Origin: Photobacterium arenosum
Lineage (GTDB): Bacteria; Pseudomonadota; Gammaproteobacteria; Enterobacterales; Vibrionaceae
Reading direction: 5' to 3'
NCBI RefSeq assembly: GCF_014841115.1
Contig: NZ_JACYTP010000003.1
Location: forward strand, 186,001-250,000
Length of the DNA stretch: 64,000 bases
This document shows, piece after piece, positions 10,100-21,505 of this stretch. The notes beneath the pieces are model-generated. The model saw only the letters and a program-made list of their open reading frames with translations, searched no databases and was not told the DNA's origin. How positions within the stretch are numbered: the first letter of the stretch is position 1; each line of letters opens with the position of its first letter. Position numbers and translations under genes: made by a program.

Positions 10100-11338
10100 G
10101 TGTCTAAGCGTCGCGTAGTTGTAACTGGCATGGGTATGCTGTCGCCGGTTGGCAATACTGTCGAATCTTCATGGAAAGCCTTGTTGGCAGGCCAGAGTGG
10201 TATCAGCAATATTGAGCACTTCGATGCGAGTGATTTTGCAACCCGTTTTGCTGGCATGGTCAAAGACTTCAATTGCGAAGATTACATGTCAAAGAAAGAT
10301 GCCCGCAAAATGGATCTGTTCATCCAGTATGGCGTGGCTGCTGGTATTCAGGCGCTGAAAGACTCTGGTATTGAAGTCGGCGAAGACAACGCCAGTCGCT
10401 TTGGTGTTGCTATCGGTTCAGGTATTGGTGGTATTGGCCTGATTGAAGTCAACCATCAGGCAATGCTTGAGAAGGGTCCGCGTAAAATCAGCCCATTCTT
10501 TGTACCATCCACTATTGTCAACATGATTGCCGGTCATTTGTCTATCATGTATGGCCTGCGCGGTCCAAACATTGCAATTTCTACTGCCTGTACGACTGGC
10601 CTGCACAACATTGGTCACGCCGCCCGTATGATTGTATACGGAGATGCGGACATGATGCTGGCTGGTGGTGCAGAAAAAGCCTCAACACCGCTGGGTATGG
10701 GAGGCTTTGCTGCGGCGAAAGCGCTGTCTACCCGTAACGATGATCCTCAGGGCGCGTCTCGTCCTTGGGACAAAGATCGTGACGGTTTCGTCCTGGGTGA
10801 CGGTGCCGGCATGATGGTGTTGGAAGAGTATGAGCACGCGAAAGCGCGCGGTGCCAAGATTTATGCTGAGCTGGTTGGCTTTGGTATGAGTGGTGATGCT
10901 TTTCACATGACCTCGCCAAGTGCTGATGGTTCTGGCGGTGCCCTGGCTATGGAAGCTGCTATTCGTGATGCTGCTATTTCGCAAGATCAGATTGGCTATG
11001 TGAATGCACACGGTACCTCTACACCGGCTGGTGACGTTGCCGAAACACTGGGCATTAAACGTGCCTTGGGTGCAGCGGCAGACAAGGTGCTTGTGTCTTC
11101 AACTAAGTCAATGACTGGTCACTTGCTGGGCGCAGCAGGTTCTGTGGAATCCATTATTACTGTTATGTCTCTGGTTGATCAGGCGGTACCGCCAACTATC
11201 AACCTGGAGAATCCAGACGAAGGTTGCGACCTGGATTATGTCCCGGGTGAAGCCCGTCAGGTTTCGATGGAGTACGCACTGTGTAACTCCTTTGGATTCG
11301 GCGGCACGAATGGCTCCTTGCTGTTCAAGAAAATCTAA
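10100..11338 (+). CDS. fabF: 3-oxoacyl-ACP synthase II FabF
   Basis: Elongating condensing enzyme of fatty-acid synthesis, in E. coli also needed for temperature control of cis-vaccenate. 412 residues. Catalytic Cys164 in [10 protein letters not shown], first His in [11 protein letters not shown] (about 304) and second His in [14 protein letters not shown] (about 341). Starts at GTG (10100) behind CCCGGAG. Last gene before a strong terminator. Confidence 0.97.
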   Translation: MSKRRVVVTGMGMLSPVGNTVESSWKALLAGQSGISNIEHFDASDFATRFAGMVKDFNCEDYMSKKDARKMDLFIQYGVAAGIQALKDSGIEVGEDNASRFGVAIGSGIGGIGLIEVNHQAMLEKGPRKISPFFVPSTIVNMIAGHLSIMYGLRGPNIAISTACTTGLHNIGHAARMIVYGDADMMLAGGAEKASTPLGMGGFAAAKALSTRNDDPQGASRPWDKDRDGFVLGDGAGMMVLEEYEHAKARGAKIYAELVGFGMSGDAFHMTSPSADGSGGALAMEAAIRDAAISQDQIGYVNAHGTSTPAGDVAETLGIKRALGAAADKVLVSSTKSMTGHLLGAAGSVESIITVMSLVDQAVPPTINLENPDEGCDLDYVPGEARQVSMEYALCNSFGFGGTNGSLLFKKI

Positions 11339-11357
11339 GTCGATTCTGTTATGCTAG

Positions 11358-11389
11358 ACGGCCCGGTCATCTAACCGGGCCGTTTTTTT
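11358..11389 (+). terminator. Rho-independent terminator after fabF
   Basis: ACGGCCCGGT (11358-11367) pairs with ACCGGGCCGT (11374-11383), followed by a T run to 11389. Strong; it separates the fab genes from pabC onwards. Confidence 0.9.
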
Positions 11390-11401
11390 ATGGGGGTCGC
11401 A

Positions 11402-12226
11402 ATGGTGTGGATCAACAGTGTTGCAAAGGGTTATGTGGAACAAGACACGGTTGATGTGTCTGCTCGTGCTTTGCAGTACGGCGACGGTTGTTTTACGACT
11501 GTGCTGGTTGAACACAGTGAACCCAGGCTTTGGCATCTGCACCTTGAACGCCTGCAAACGACCTTGAAAAGACTGGACATTGATGCTCCAGACTGGTCGC
11601 CCCTAACAGATAAGGTGATGTCTCTTGCCAGGGGATACCCTGAAAAAGGGGTTGTAAAAATACTTATCAGCCGGGGTGCCGGAGGCCGAGGCTACAGCCC
11701 TGCAGGCTGCCATCAGACTCAGGTCATTATTTCCGACTTTACCTGGCCAGCCTTTTACGAGAAATGGCAGCAGGAAGGTATCGAGTTAGGAGTTTGTCAG
11801 CAGCGGCTCGGGCTTTCTCCCATGTTAGCCGGCTTAAAGCACCTGAACCGTTTGGAGCAGGTGCTGTTGAAGCAGGAAATTGAACGGAATGGCTGGCTTG
11901 ATGCTGTAGTGCTAGATGCGAATGACCATGTGGCGGAAACCAGTGCCTCCAATATTTTCTGGCGTTGCGGTAATAGGCTATACACGCCAGCTTTGGATCT
12001 GGCTGGGGTGCATGGCTTAATGCGGGCGCACGTCTGTCAGCAGGCAAGCGATTTGGGCTATTGTCTTGAGTTTGTCAAAAGCCCGCTCGACACCTTGCTT
12101 TGCGCTGATGAAGTCTTTATTACTAATGCGTTGATGGCCCTGGTGCCGGTCACGAAAATCCAAATGAGAACGTACACTGAACACAGTGCGTTAAAAGCGA
12201 TAATGAAGAGGTTGTACACGTGCTAA
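11402..12226 (+). CDS. pabC: Aminodeoxychorismate lyase PabC
   Basis: PLP enzyme that releases 4-aminobenzoate from aminodeoxychorismate for folate synthesis. 274 residues of the class IV aminotransferase fold: YGDGCFTT, ISRGAGGRGY, the Lys of GLKHLNRLEQVL as Schiff-base residue, and ETSASNIFW. The ATG at 11402 (GGGGG just upstream) is preferred over 11390, which lies in the terminator T run. Its end overlaps mltG by seven bases. Confidence 0.93.
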   Translation: MVWINSVAKGYVEQDTVDVSARALQYGDGCFTTVLVEHSEPRLWHLHLERLQTTLKRLDIDAPDWSPLTDKVMSLARGYPEKGVVKILISRGAGGRGYSPAGCHQTQVIISDFTWPAFYEKWQQEGIELGVCQQRLGLSPMLAGLKHLNRLEQVLLKQEIERNGWLDAVVLDANDHVAETSASNIFWRCGNRLYTPALDLAGVHGLMRAHVCQQASDLGYCLEFVKSPLDTLLCADEVFITNALMALVPVTKIQMRTYTEHSALKAIMKRLYTC

Positions 12227-13230
12227 AGAAACTGGCATTGGTGTTTGTACTGCTGGGGGCCATCCTGGCAGGCGGTGCAGGCTGGACGTATGTGCAGGTA
12301 AGAGCAAGTATTGACCAGCCGCTGTTAAAAAATACTGAACCATATCTCACGGTCAGACAGGGCTCCACTTTCCGAGGCTTACTTTACCAGCTGACTCAGA
12401 TGGGGATGATCGCCGACTCTCCCTGGGCGCGCTGGATCGGGCGGATCGAACCGCAACTGGCTCAAATTAAAGCGGGTACATATGCCATTGAGCAGGCACA
12501 TACCCTGCGCGATATCCTGAAAACGGTGGCCTCGGGCAAAGAACACCAGTTTGCGATCACCTTACTGGAAGGCGGCCGTTTTTCCGACTGGCTGGCTGAG
12601 CTGGAAAATGCCCCAATGCTGAAGAACGACACTTCCCAGATGACAGAGCAGGATATCGCCAAAGCTATCGGCGCCGATGTCGATAAGCTGGAAGGGTATC
12701 TGTTACCTGAAACCTATCACTATACAGCGGGCACATCTGATCTGGCTTTGCTCAAGCGCGCTTATAAGCATATGACGGAGTTGCTTGATAATGCCTGGAA
12801 AGAGCGGGACGATTCGATTCCGCTCAATAATCCATACGAAGTCTTGATTATGGCTTCCATTATCGAGAAAGAAACGGCGGTTGATGAAGAGCGGGCTAAA
12901 GTGTCATCTGTCTTTATGAATCGTCTGCACAAAGGGATGCGTCTTCAAACGGATCCGACGGTGATTTATGGCTTAGGGGAGAAATTTGACGGCAATATTC
13001 GCAGAAAAGATTTGCGAACACCGACACCCTATAACACCTATACCATAGACGGCTTACCACCCACACCTATTGCTATGCCAAGCGCGGCCTCTGTGATTGC
13101 CGCGGTGAAACCTGCCCAGACAGGTTACTACTATTTTGTGGCCGACGGAAAAGGTGGCCATACTTTCTCAACAACATTAAGCGAGCATAATCGTGCTGTT
13201 CGCCATTATCTGAAGATATTAAAACAATAA
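12220..13230 (+). CDS. mltG: Endolytic murein transglycosylase MltG
   Basis: Cuts nascent peptidoglycan strands and may end glycan synthesis; inner-membrane enzyme facing the periplasm. 336 residues with one N-terminal membrane segment (about 5-24), a LysM-like part and the YceG domain with catalytic Glu218 in IIEKETAV. Also shows RLQTDPTVIYG and ADGKGGHTF signatures. Begins at GTG inside the end of pabC, implying translational coupling; the tmk ATG follows its stop directly. Confidence 0.95.
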   Translation: MLKKLALVFVLLGAILAGGAGWTYVQVRASIDQPLLKNTEPYLTVRQGSTFRGLLYQLTQMGMIADSPWARWIGRIEPQLAQIKAGTYAIEQAHTLRDILKTVASGKEHQFAITLLEGGRFSDWLAELENAPMLKNDTSQMTEQDIAKAIGADVDKLEGYLLPETYHYTAGTSDLALLKRAYKHMTELLDNAWKERDDSIPLNNPYEVLIMASIIEKETAVDEERAKVSSVFMNRLHKGMRLQTDPTVIYGLGEKFDGNIRRKDLRTPTPYNTYTIDGLPPTPIAMPSAASVIAAVKPAQTGYYYFVADGKGGHTFSTTLSEHNRAVRHYLKILKQ

Positions 13231-13869
13231 ATGAACGGAAAATTTATCGTCATCGAAGGCCTGGAAGGGGCGGGTAAAAGTACCGCGATTGCAACCGTGC
13301 TGGACACGCTCGCGGCACGGGGGATCACCGACATTCAGTCTACCCGCGAACCAGGCGGGACTCCCCTGGCAGAACAAATGCGAGCGCTGGTGAAAGAAGG
13401 GCACCCGGAAGAGCCATTAACAGATATGGCTGAGTTGCTGTTGCTGTATGCGGCGCGCAGCCAACTGGTAGAAAATGTTATTAAGCCTGCGCTGCGTGCA
13501 GGTCACTGGGTGGTGGGCGATCGTCATGATATGTCGTCGCAGGCTTACCAGGGCGGCGGCAGGGGATTTGACCCTGAGCTGATGTCTGGGATCAAAACCA
13601 TGGTGCTTGGCGATTTTGAACCGGATCTGACCATTTACATGGACATTGACCCAGAGCTTGGTTTGTCACGGGCTCGGGGACGCGGGGCTTTGGATCGCAT
13701 TGAAAAAATGGATCTGTCTTTCTTCGAACGAACCCGGGAGCGGTTTTTAGCGCTGTCACGTAATAACCGCAAAGTGGTGATTATTGATGCGTCCCAATCA
13801 CTGGAAGCTGTGACGTCGGATATCCGCCAGCAGTTGAATGCCTGGCTGGCTCAGCAGGAGTCAGCATGA
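13231..13869 (+). CDS. tmk: Thymidylate kinase
   Basis: Phosphorylates dTMP to dTDP. 212 residues; P-loop GLEGAGKS at 10-17, DRH-type motif [17 protein letters not shown], and [13 protein letters not shown]. Starts immediately after the mltG stop and overlaps holB by four bases (ATGA). Confidence 0.97.
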   Translation: MNGKFIVIEGLEGAGKSTAIATVLDTLAARGITDIQSTREPGGTPLAEQMRALVKEGHPEEPLTDMAELLLLYAARSQLVENVIKPALRAGHWVVGDRHDMSSQAYQGGGRGFDPELMSGIKTMVLGDFEPDLTIYMDIDPELGLSRARGRGALDRIEKMDLSFFERTRERFLALSRNNRKVVIIDASQSLEAVTSDIRQQLNAWLAQQESA

Positions 13870-14828
13870 GTTACCCCTGGCTGACAACGGTCTGGCAGCA
13901 ATGGCAGCAGCTTTTGAGTCAGGATCGTTTGCATCACGCCATGCTGTTGATTTCACCTGCCGGGTGCGCCGGGGACGTGTTGATACGCCAGCTGGCAAAA
14001 ACTGTGCTCTGCCAGAACGGTGTTGAAGAGTCCTGTGGGATCTGCCACAGCTGCCAGTTGTTTGAAGCCGGTACCCACCCAGATTGTCACAGTATCAGTC
14101 CGCAGGATGGCAAAGCCATTGGCGTTGATATGGTTCGTCAGTGTAACCACTGGGCGTGGGAAACCTCCCAGCTTGGCGGTAAGCGTGTGGTACTGATTGA
14201 GCAGTCAGAGCATATGGGTGAGGCGGCGGCGAATGCCTTGCTGAAAACACTGGAAGAACCGCCGGCAAACTGCCAGTTCATCTTAACCGCCACTGAGCTG
14301 GATCGCTTACTGCCAACGATTAACAGCCGGTGTAACAAGTGGCGTCTGCCTCTGCCGCCTGAGCAGGATGTTAAGCGCTGGGTTGAACATAAACTGATGC
14401 AATCAATCAAACTGGAGGCTGTACGGCTTAACGGCAATGCGCCTCTGGCAGCCTTAGCGTTTATCGAGCAGGGACAGGATATCCGTCATCAGCATTTGCT
14501 GGCCGGCTTTCATCAGTTTCTGTCTCCCCCCCATAGTGGCCTGTTCAGTGTGGCTGACAGCTGCATGAAAGATGGCCACTCAAGCCTGAAATGGCTGAGC
14601 TATTTTCTGGTTGACTGCCTGAAAGTACAGCAAGGCGCTGAGCAGCACTTGATTCATTGTGAATCAGCACCTTTGGTCAGGCAAATCGCGGGGCAGCTGA
14701 CCACGGTCACATTGCTGGCGCAAATAAAAGGGCTTAATGCCCTGATTCGGGAACTGGAAAGCCATCCCGGTTTGAATGATGAGTTGTTGATCTCTGACTG
14801 GTTGTCAGGCTTTATCAGTGCAACATAA
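13866..14828 (+). CDS. holB: DNA polymerase III delta' subunit
   Basis: Clamp-loader subunit. 320 residues, AAA+-like, with the four-cysteine zinc module Cys49, Cys57, Cys60, Cys63 and the sensor-type stretch [16 protein letters not shown]. The Walker A site is degenerate ([10 protein letters not shown]), normal for delta'. Coupled to tmk by an ATGA overlap. Confidence 0.95.
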   Translation: MSYPWLTTVWQQWQQLLSQDRLHHAMLLISPAGCAGDVLIRQLAKTVLCQNGVEESCGICHSCQLFEAGTHPDCHSISPQDGKAIGVDMVRQCNHWAWETSQLGGKRVVLIEQSEHMGEAAANALLKTLEEPPANCQFILTATELDRLLPTINSRCNKWRLPLPPEQDVKRWVEHKLMQSIKLEAVRLNGNAPLAALAFIEQGQDIRHQHLLAGFHQFLSPPHSGLFSVADSCMKDGHSSLKWLSYFLVDCLKVQQGAEQHLIHCESAPLVRQIAGQLTTVTLLAQIKGLNALIRELESHPGLNDELLISDWLSGFISAT

Positions 14829-14856
14829 ATACACCGAAACGCGAGAGGATATTCAG

Positions 14857-15633
14857 GTGCTAGTAGATTCCCATTGCCACCTTGATAAATTGAATTACAA
14901 CGAACTGCATACTGATGTTGCAGACGTACTGGCAAAAGCACAGGCTCGGGGGGTAGAGTATTTTCTGTCCGTCGGTGTCACCCTGAACAGTTTCCCTGCC
15001 ATGATGGCGATGATTGCCCCTTTCGATCATGTGTTTGCATCTTGTGGGGTGCATCCGCTGGATATTGAAGCTGGCTTTGATTATGGCCTGCTGAGGCAAT
15101 ATGCCAGTGATGATAAAGTCGTCGCTATCGGTGAAACCGGGTTGGATTACCACTACCAACCTGAACTGGCCGAACAGCAACAGGATATTTTCCGTCAGCA
15201 TATCCGTTTGGCGGTTGAGCTGAACAAGCCGTTGATCATTCACACCCGCATGGCGCGTGAAGATACCATTCGTATTCTGCGCGAAGAAGGCGCTGAGCGC
15301 TGTGGCGGTGTATTGCATTGTTTCACTGAAAGCCTGGAAATGGCAGAAGCGGCAATTGAGCTGGGCTTTTATATTTCCATTTCCGGAATTGTGACTTTTA
15401 ATAAAGCTGCTGAGCTGAAAGATGTGGTGAGTCGTTTGCCTCTGGAGCGGCTATTGGTGGAAACAGATTCACCCTACTTAGCGCCTGTCCCTTATCGCGG
15501 TAAAGAAAATCAGCCTGCTTATGTTAAAGAAGTTGCAGAGTATATAGGCCTGCTGAAAGGGGTTTCTGCCGCTGAGGTTGCCAGAGTGTCGAGTGAAAAC
15601 TTTTTCCGACTTTTTTCGCAGGCAAAACGCTAA
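14857..15633 (+). CDS. ycfH: TatD-family metal-dependent hydrolase YcfH
   Basis: Predicted metal-dependent deoxyribonuclease/hydrolase of the TatD family. 258 residues starting MLVDSHCHLDKL, with the metal-binding HxH near residue 6, GETGLDYHY, HTRMA, HCFTE and ETDSPYLAP. The GTG at 14857 is chosen because AGAGGA (14844-14849) sits seven bases upstream and the product aligns with the E. coli N-terminus; a further upstream GTG inside holB is less likely. Last gene of the operon. Confidence 0.93.
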   Translation: MLVDSHCHLDKLNYNELHTDVADVLAKAQARGVEYFLSVGVTLNSFPAMMAMIAPFDHVFASCGVHPLDIEAGFDYGLLRQYASDDKVVAIGETGLDYHYQPELAEQQQDIFRQHIRLAVELNKPLIIHTRMAREDTIRILREEGAERCGGVLHCFTESLEMAEAAIELGFYISISGIVTFNKAAELKDVVSRLPLERLLVETDSPYLAPVPYRGKENQPAYVKEVAEYIGLLKGVSAAEVARVSSENFFRLFSQAKR

Positions 15634-15640
15634 AACGGAT

Positions 15641-15668
15641 AAAAAAGGAGCTGAGGCTCCTTTTTTTA
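15641..15668 (+). terminator. Rho-independent terminator after ycfH
   Basis: AGGAGC (15646-15651) pairs with GCTCCT (15656-15661) with an A run before and a T run after. Ends the long fab-holB operon. Confidence 0.9.
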
Positions 15669-17520
<1,852 letters not shown>

Positions 17521-17554
17521 TCCGATGTAACGGTTTTTCTTTAACCATAATCAA

Positions 17555-17580
17555 AGCCTGGCAGTTGCCAGGCTTTTTGT
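17555..17580 (+). terminator. Rho-independent terminator after ptsG
   Basis: AGCCTGGCA pairs with TGCCAGGCT (17555-17574), followed by TTTTTGTT. Confidence 0.85.
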
Positions 17581-17626
17581 TGCCACTTCTAATTCACCGC
17601 CGATGGCGGCGGATTGTTACTATGGT

Positions 17627-18526
17627 TTAAAGCGACAGAAAAAACAGCATCAGCACTGGTACCAACAGGCTGAGAATGAATCCGCTGACTATTGCAATTG
17701 GGACGCAGCGAATACCGCCACAGTTTTGGATAATAGGTAAAGTGAAGTCCATTGCTGTTGCACCGGCATAGCCGATGGCTGTGTTAGGGAAGCGTGAAAT
17801 CACGGCGGGTATCATGGTTAACGCAACCAGCTCCCGCAGCAGCTCATTCAAGAATGATGCGCCACCGTATACAGGTCCAAGGCCATCACCCATCAAAATA
17901 CCTGCCAGCGAATACCAGCCGAACCCTGAGGCCATCGCCAGGCCGTGATTCAGCGGAATACCCAGCAGCCAGGCGGCGAGCAACCCACCTGGTAAAGAGG
18001 TCGCAATAATCACTAAAGCGATCAGCATACCTTGCTTGTTGAGCAGGATCTGTCGCAGCGTCATGCCACTGTTGCGCAGCTGGATACCGATTAAAAACAG
18101 CAGCAGTAACAGAATGATTTCACTTGCCCGGTCAACCCAGCTCAAATCCATGTTCAGCAACAGACCAGCAATGAGCCCGACGGCGACGACCAATATCAGC
18201 TTGGCTGACTCCAGCAACATTTTGGCTTTGGGAAGCTGCTGGTGGCCATGCTCTGTTTTCAATGGATAGCGCTTATCAAGCAGCGGCAGTACCAGCAGGT
18301 TAGATGCGCTGATGCAGAGGAAGAAGGTGATTGTGTATAACAGGATCTGGCTGAGATTTTCTCCCAGATTGTCCAAACCGGCCAAGCTCAGTCCCATCAG
18401 TGACAGAATCACCAGCACCAGGCGTGATGTCTGCGCGTGAATAAACTGAAGTACTGAGTCTTTCCTGACCGGTATGAGGTAGCCAACGATAAGTGGCAGG
18501 AAAATAAAAAGCATTCCTGAAAACAT
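17627..18526 (-). CDS. lysO: L-lysine exporter LysO
   Basis: LysO (YbjE) family lysine efflux protein of the inner membrane. 299 residues, exactly the E. coli length, beginning MFSGMLFIFLPLIVGYLIP, with about eight hydrophobic segments and the family stretches IGIQLRNSGMTLRQI, ASGFGWYSLAGIL and GATAMDFTLP. The ATG at 18526 has AAGGA at good spacing, and longer in-frame starts add a tail not seen in relatives. Standing alone between ptsG and an HDOD gene. No riboswitch is evident in front of it. Confidence 0.9.
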   Translation of the reverse strand: MFSGMLFIFLPLIVGYLIPVRKDSVLQFIHAQTSRLVLVILSLMGLSLAGLDNLGENLSQILLYTITFFLCISASNLLVLPLLDKRYPLKTEHGHQQLPKAKMLLESAKLILVVAVGLIAGLLLNMDLSWVDRASEIILLLLLFLIGIQLRNSGMTLRQILLNKQGMLIALVIIATSLPGGLLAAWLLGIPLNHGLAMASGFGWYSLAGILMGDGLGPVYGGASFLNELLRELVALTMIPAVISRFPNTAIGYAGATAMDFTLPIIQNCGGIRCVPIAIVSGFILSLLVPVLMLFFLSL

Positions 18527-18735
18527 GAGTATCCTTACAATACGTTGCCTGTTCTGGCGAAAAAAAGCACCCGGATACTGCATGGTTGGTGCAGTCCTGA
18601 CAATGAACCTTTTTGTCAATGGGCTGTTAATGAAATCAGAAGCTTATCAGGCTGTTGAAGACAGGGTCAATAGAGCGCTGTGTGTCTACAGCGCTTAAGT
18701 GGAGGAGATCTGGCTGGAAGGGGCTTACTGATAGA

Positions 18736-19659
18736 TTAAAAACCACTGCTGAGCAACACGTGGTTGATTTGGCTGTTAAATTCGTCATCGGGCAGATTGG
18801 TCAAAGTAAACATGACTTCTGCGCCAGCCAGATCCAGTTCAACTTCATGCTCGTCGATGGCGTCATCATCGTCTTTAAACAGTAACAAATGATTAGCCAT
18901 GCGGGCGACATCCAGATAAGTGATGTCATCTTCTTTCTTGTGAGCAGGAAAAAAACGCTTATTACAGGCGACTTCAAGATAATCTTCGTCGAAGCCCCAG
19001 TGTTTCAGGATATCCAGACTGGATTTGTTACAGCAGTGTTCAAAGACGTATTTGGCAAAATTGATATCCAGAAAATTCCCGCTATCAAGGTAGTTTTGGT
19101 ATTCATGTATCAGGCTGAATAAACCAATGTCGGCAAATAATCCGGCCAGCAGGGCTTTCTCTGGCTCAATTTTCAACTCTGGACGGTATTGCAGCAGGTT
19201 CTGGGTAATTAATGCCATAGAACCTGCCAGTTGCCTGGAACGGGTGGCACTGTTTAATAACAGAGACTTGCATTCAATATCAAAGCTGCTGTGCAGTTTA
19301 ATGTCCAAGACTGTTTTTGCTGTAATGATATCTCTGACACGGAAAATACCGAGCCGACTGACAGCGGTTTGAATATCGTGGCAGACAATGTTACGGCGAT
19401 TAAACATCATGGTATTGGAGGTTTTTATCACAGTTGCGGCCATACCGGGGTCATTCAGCAGCAAGGTGGCTGCATCACGAACGGTAGAGTCGTCTCTGTT
19501 ACATAAGGTCTGCAGTTCTGTCAGGACGTCAGGAATAGGCGGTAGCTTCAGACGGTTTTCTTTGATCGCGTCCTTCACTAACGCGTGAAACTCTGATTGC
19601 AGGCCTGTCAAAATTTTGTCGTTTTCAGGTTTTAACCAGAAAAAAGATACATGCGGCAT
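18736..19659 (-). CDS. HDOD-domain protein
   Basis: 307 residues. The HDOD domain, a relative of HD phosphohydrolases lacking the catalytic signature, spans about 35-240: LPPIPDVLTELQ, DPGMAATVIKTSN, a CHDIQTAVSRLG-type stretch and ALLAGLFADIGLFSL. Such proteins act as signalling adaptors in motility, c-di-GMP and cell-cycle pathways; the particular role here is unknown. No signal peptide or membrane span. The C-terminus is acidic. No clear ribosome binding site precedes the ATG at 19659. Upstream gene in the same direction is the Lon-N-domain protein, 94 bases away. Confidence 0.85.
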   Translation of the reverse strand: MPHVSFFWLKPENDKILTGLQSEFHALVKDAIKENRLKLPPIPDVLTELQTLCNRDDSTVRDAATLLLNDPGMAATVIKTSNTMMFNRRNIVCHDIQTAVSRLGIFRVRDIITAKTVLDIKLHSSFDIECKSLLLNSATRSRQLAGSMALITQNLLQYRPELKIEPEKALLAGLFADIGLFSLIHEYQNYLDSGNFLDINFAKYVFEHCCNKSSLDILKHWGFDEDYLEVACNKRFFPAHKKEDDITYLDVARMANHLLLFKDDDDAIDEHEVELDLAGAEVMFTLTNLPDDEFNSQINHVLLSSGF

Positions 19660-19753
19660 GAGGGAACGTTAACCTATGAGATTTTGCTTATTTTATCTTG
19701 GTCAGATGAGTTGAGTACACCAGACCAGGTGATTTTTGAGAACAATGTAAGGG

Positions 19754-20356
19754 TTAGTTGATATCGTCATCAAATAACTGGTTATTATCGAGTAGCTTGT
19801 GCAAAAAACGTGCAGTGAGGGCAGGGGAATCCTGAGCAATTAATAGCTGCTTATAGTGAACTTCGAGCGGTAGTGATTCAATCCAGCGTTGACATACCCA
19901 ACTTAAGTCGTCGAATTCACTGATTGGATATAAGGCGCCAATTTCTGGCATAGTGGCGAAAAAGAGTTTCAGTTTGTCCACTAAGCACTGGTGTTTGTCT
20001 GTTAAAGGTGTTGGCGGCCATGCCCTGAATGGCAGGTAGTCAGCAATCAACAGGCGATCACTCTCATGCCTTACCGACAAAATCCGTATTTTCGTTTTAC
20101 CTTCCACGACTATGCTGAGCAAACCGTTAGTTAACGCGTTAAAGTCCACCACCTGGACTTTGGTTGCGATGGCGGGAATGCGGGTAATGGTCTCGTCGTT
20201 CTCTTCTTCTTCACTGCGCATGCATAATGCAAAATCCCGCTGGCCTTCAATCGACTCTTTCAGCATACGCTGGTAACGCTGTTCGGTAATGGTAATTTCC
20301 AGTTTGCCTTCCGGTAACACATGGCTGGCAGAAGGAAACAGGGCAATATCAGGCAT
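19754..20356 (-). CDS. Lon N-terminal (substrate-binding) domain protein
   Basis: 200 residues made of the N-terminal domain of Lon proteases (LON substrate-binding family) and nothing else: it has no AAA+ module and no Ser-Lys peptidase. N-terminus MPDIALFPSASHVLPEGKLE, then IPAIATKVQVVDF and LLSIVVEGKTKIRI. Stand-alone LON-domain proteins are widespread and uncharacterised; a role as substrate adaptor is only a guess. Divergent from tfoX. Confidence 0.82.
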   Translation of the reverse strand: MPDIALFPSASHVLPEGKLEITITEQRYQRMLKESIEGQRDFALCMRSEEEENDETITRIPAIATKVQVVDFNALTNGLLSIVVEGKTKIRILSVRHESDRLLIADYLPFRAWPPTPLTDKHQCLVDKLKLFFATMPEIGALYPISEFDDLSWVCQRWIESLPLEVHYKQLLIAQDSPALTARFLHKLLDNNQLFDDDIN

Positions 20357-20643
20357 ATCTCTTAATTCCTTTCTCCCTTTCTCTCTTAACCTTAGTCGTT
20401 ATCACAGTGTAAAACGATCATCAGCAGCGGATATGACACAGGATTTTTTATTATTACTTATTGATAAATGCCCATAGTTACCTGAATTTGCATTCAATTT
20501 TTCTTAAGAACTTGCTCTGAATCTCATTTTCATCTGTACTTTGTTTCATATGTGGAATTTAAAATTTCTGTGTGACATTGTTGCATATGATAGTTGGCGT
20601 TGGTTTTAGATCGACAAAGAAGAATAAATTTAGGACTTATGTT

Positions 20644-21291
20644 ATGTCGATTACAAAAGAAACATTCATAAATTACCTGGATACCTTTGTACCGAATGAA
20701 CAGCGTTCCATGTTTGGCGGGACAGGTATCTTCGTTCAGGGGGCCATGTATGCTCTGCTGTCGAATGAAAAGCTTTATATTCGTGGTGGAGAAATGCTGG
20801 ATCAGCAACTGCTCGAATTGGGCTGCCACAAGTTCAAGCATGTGAAGCGCAGTACGGTGGCAGTCGTGAATTATTACGATATCTCACCTCTGTATGCATC
20901 CCGGTTATCGCTCTGTAATGAGCTGATTCAAAGCTCAATCGCGATAGCATTGCAGGAAAAAACAGTCAAAGGAGCATCCCGTAACAAGCGGTTACGGGAT
21001 CTGCCGAACTTGCGTTTGACCCTCGAAAGGATGATGAAAAAATCCGGTATCGATGATGTTGATATTTTTCATCAGATGGGGGCGGTGGATGCGTATCTGC
21101 AGGTAAAACAGACTCAGGGGAAAAATGTTGATCAGAAACTGTTGTGGATGTTTGCAGGAGCGATCGAAGGTTGCCATTGGACTTTGCTGAATGAATCACA
21201 CAAAAGTGTGTTATTGCAGCAACTCGAACAGAAAAAGCAACATTACAAGCCCCCGCGTGGTGCTGAGCAACATTCTTGTGATTTTATCTAA
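20644..21291 (+). CDS. tfoX: TfoX/Sxy-family DNA transformation regulator
   Basis: Competence regulator that works with CRP to turn on DNA-uptake genes in Vibrio and Haemophilus. 215 residues: TfoX N-domain about 1-110 (RSMFGGTGIF, MYALLSNEKLYIRGG, VVNYYDI) and TfoX C-domain from about 118 (RLRDLPNLRLTLERMMKKSGI, LLWMFAGAIEGCHWTLL). The ATG at 20644 follows AGGA at good distance. The GG-rich N-domain resembles Vibrio TfoX more than TfoY by memory only. The 290-base upstream gap could hold a regulated leader; no riboswitch recognised there. Confidence 0.85.
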   Translation: MSITKETFINYLDTFVPNEQRSMFGGTGIFVQGAMYALLSNEKLYIRGGEMLDQQLLELGCHKFKHVKRSTVAVVNYYDISPLYASRLSLCNELIQSSIAIALQEKTVKGASRNKRLRDLPNLRLTLERMMKKSGIDDVDIFHQMGAVDAYLQVKQTQGKNVDQKLLWMFAGAIEGCHWTLLNESHKSVLLQQLEQKKQHYKPPRGAEQHSCDFI

Positions 21292-21363
21292 TTGATAACA
21301 AATGAAAAGTGCTTATCCATGCCTTAAATCCAGAGGCTAACGGTAAAGCCTTTCGCAGAAAAC

Positions 21364-21399
21364 AAATCCGGGTGTGTGCAAGCCGCCCGGATTTTTTAT
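21364..21399 (+). terminator. Terminator-like hairpin after tfoX
   Basis: AAATCCGGG (21364-21372) pairs with CCCGGATTT (21386-21394) with a T run following. Confidence 0.7.
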
Positions 21400-21505
21400 T
21401 TTCAGCGCAGCAATGCTCTGAGGCGGGGTCTCTGTCCTTGTCAGCGTCAACTATCTTTAATAGAGAAGATTCGGTTAACAGGATGCTGCTGTGAAGACAT
21501 GAGAA

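Noticed and set aside
17592-17612. GC-rich inverted repeat between ptsG and lysO as lysO terminator
   Set aside because: The stem is good but no T run follows on the minus strand.
20570-20590. Possible CRP site before tfoX
   Set aside because: Only the TGTGA half fits; the second half matches one of five positions.
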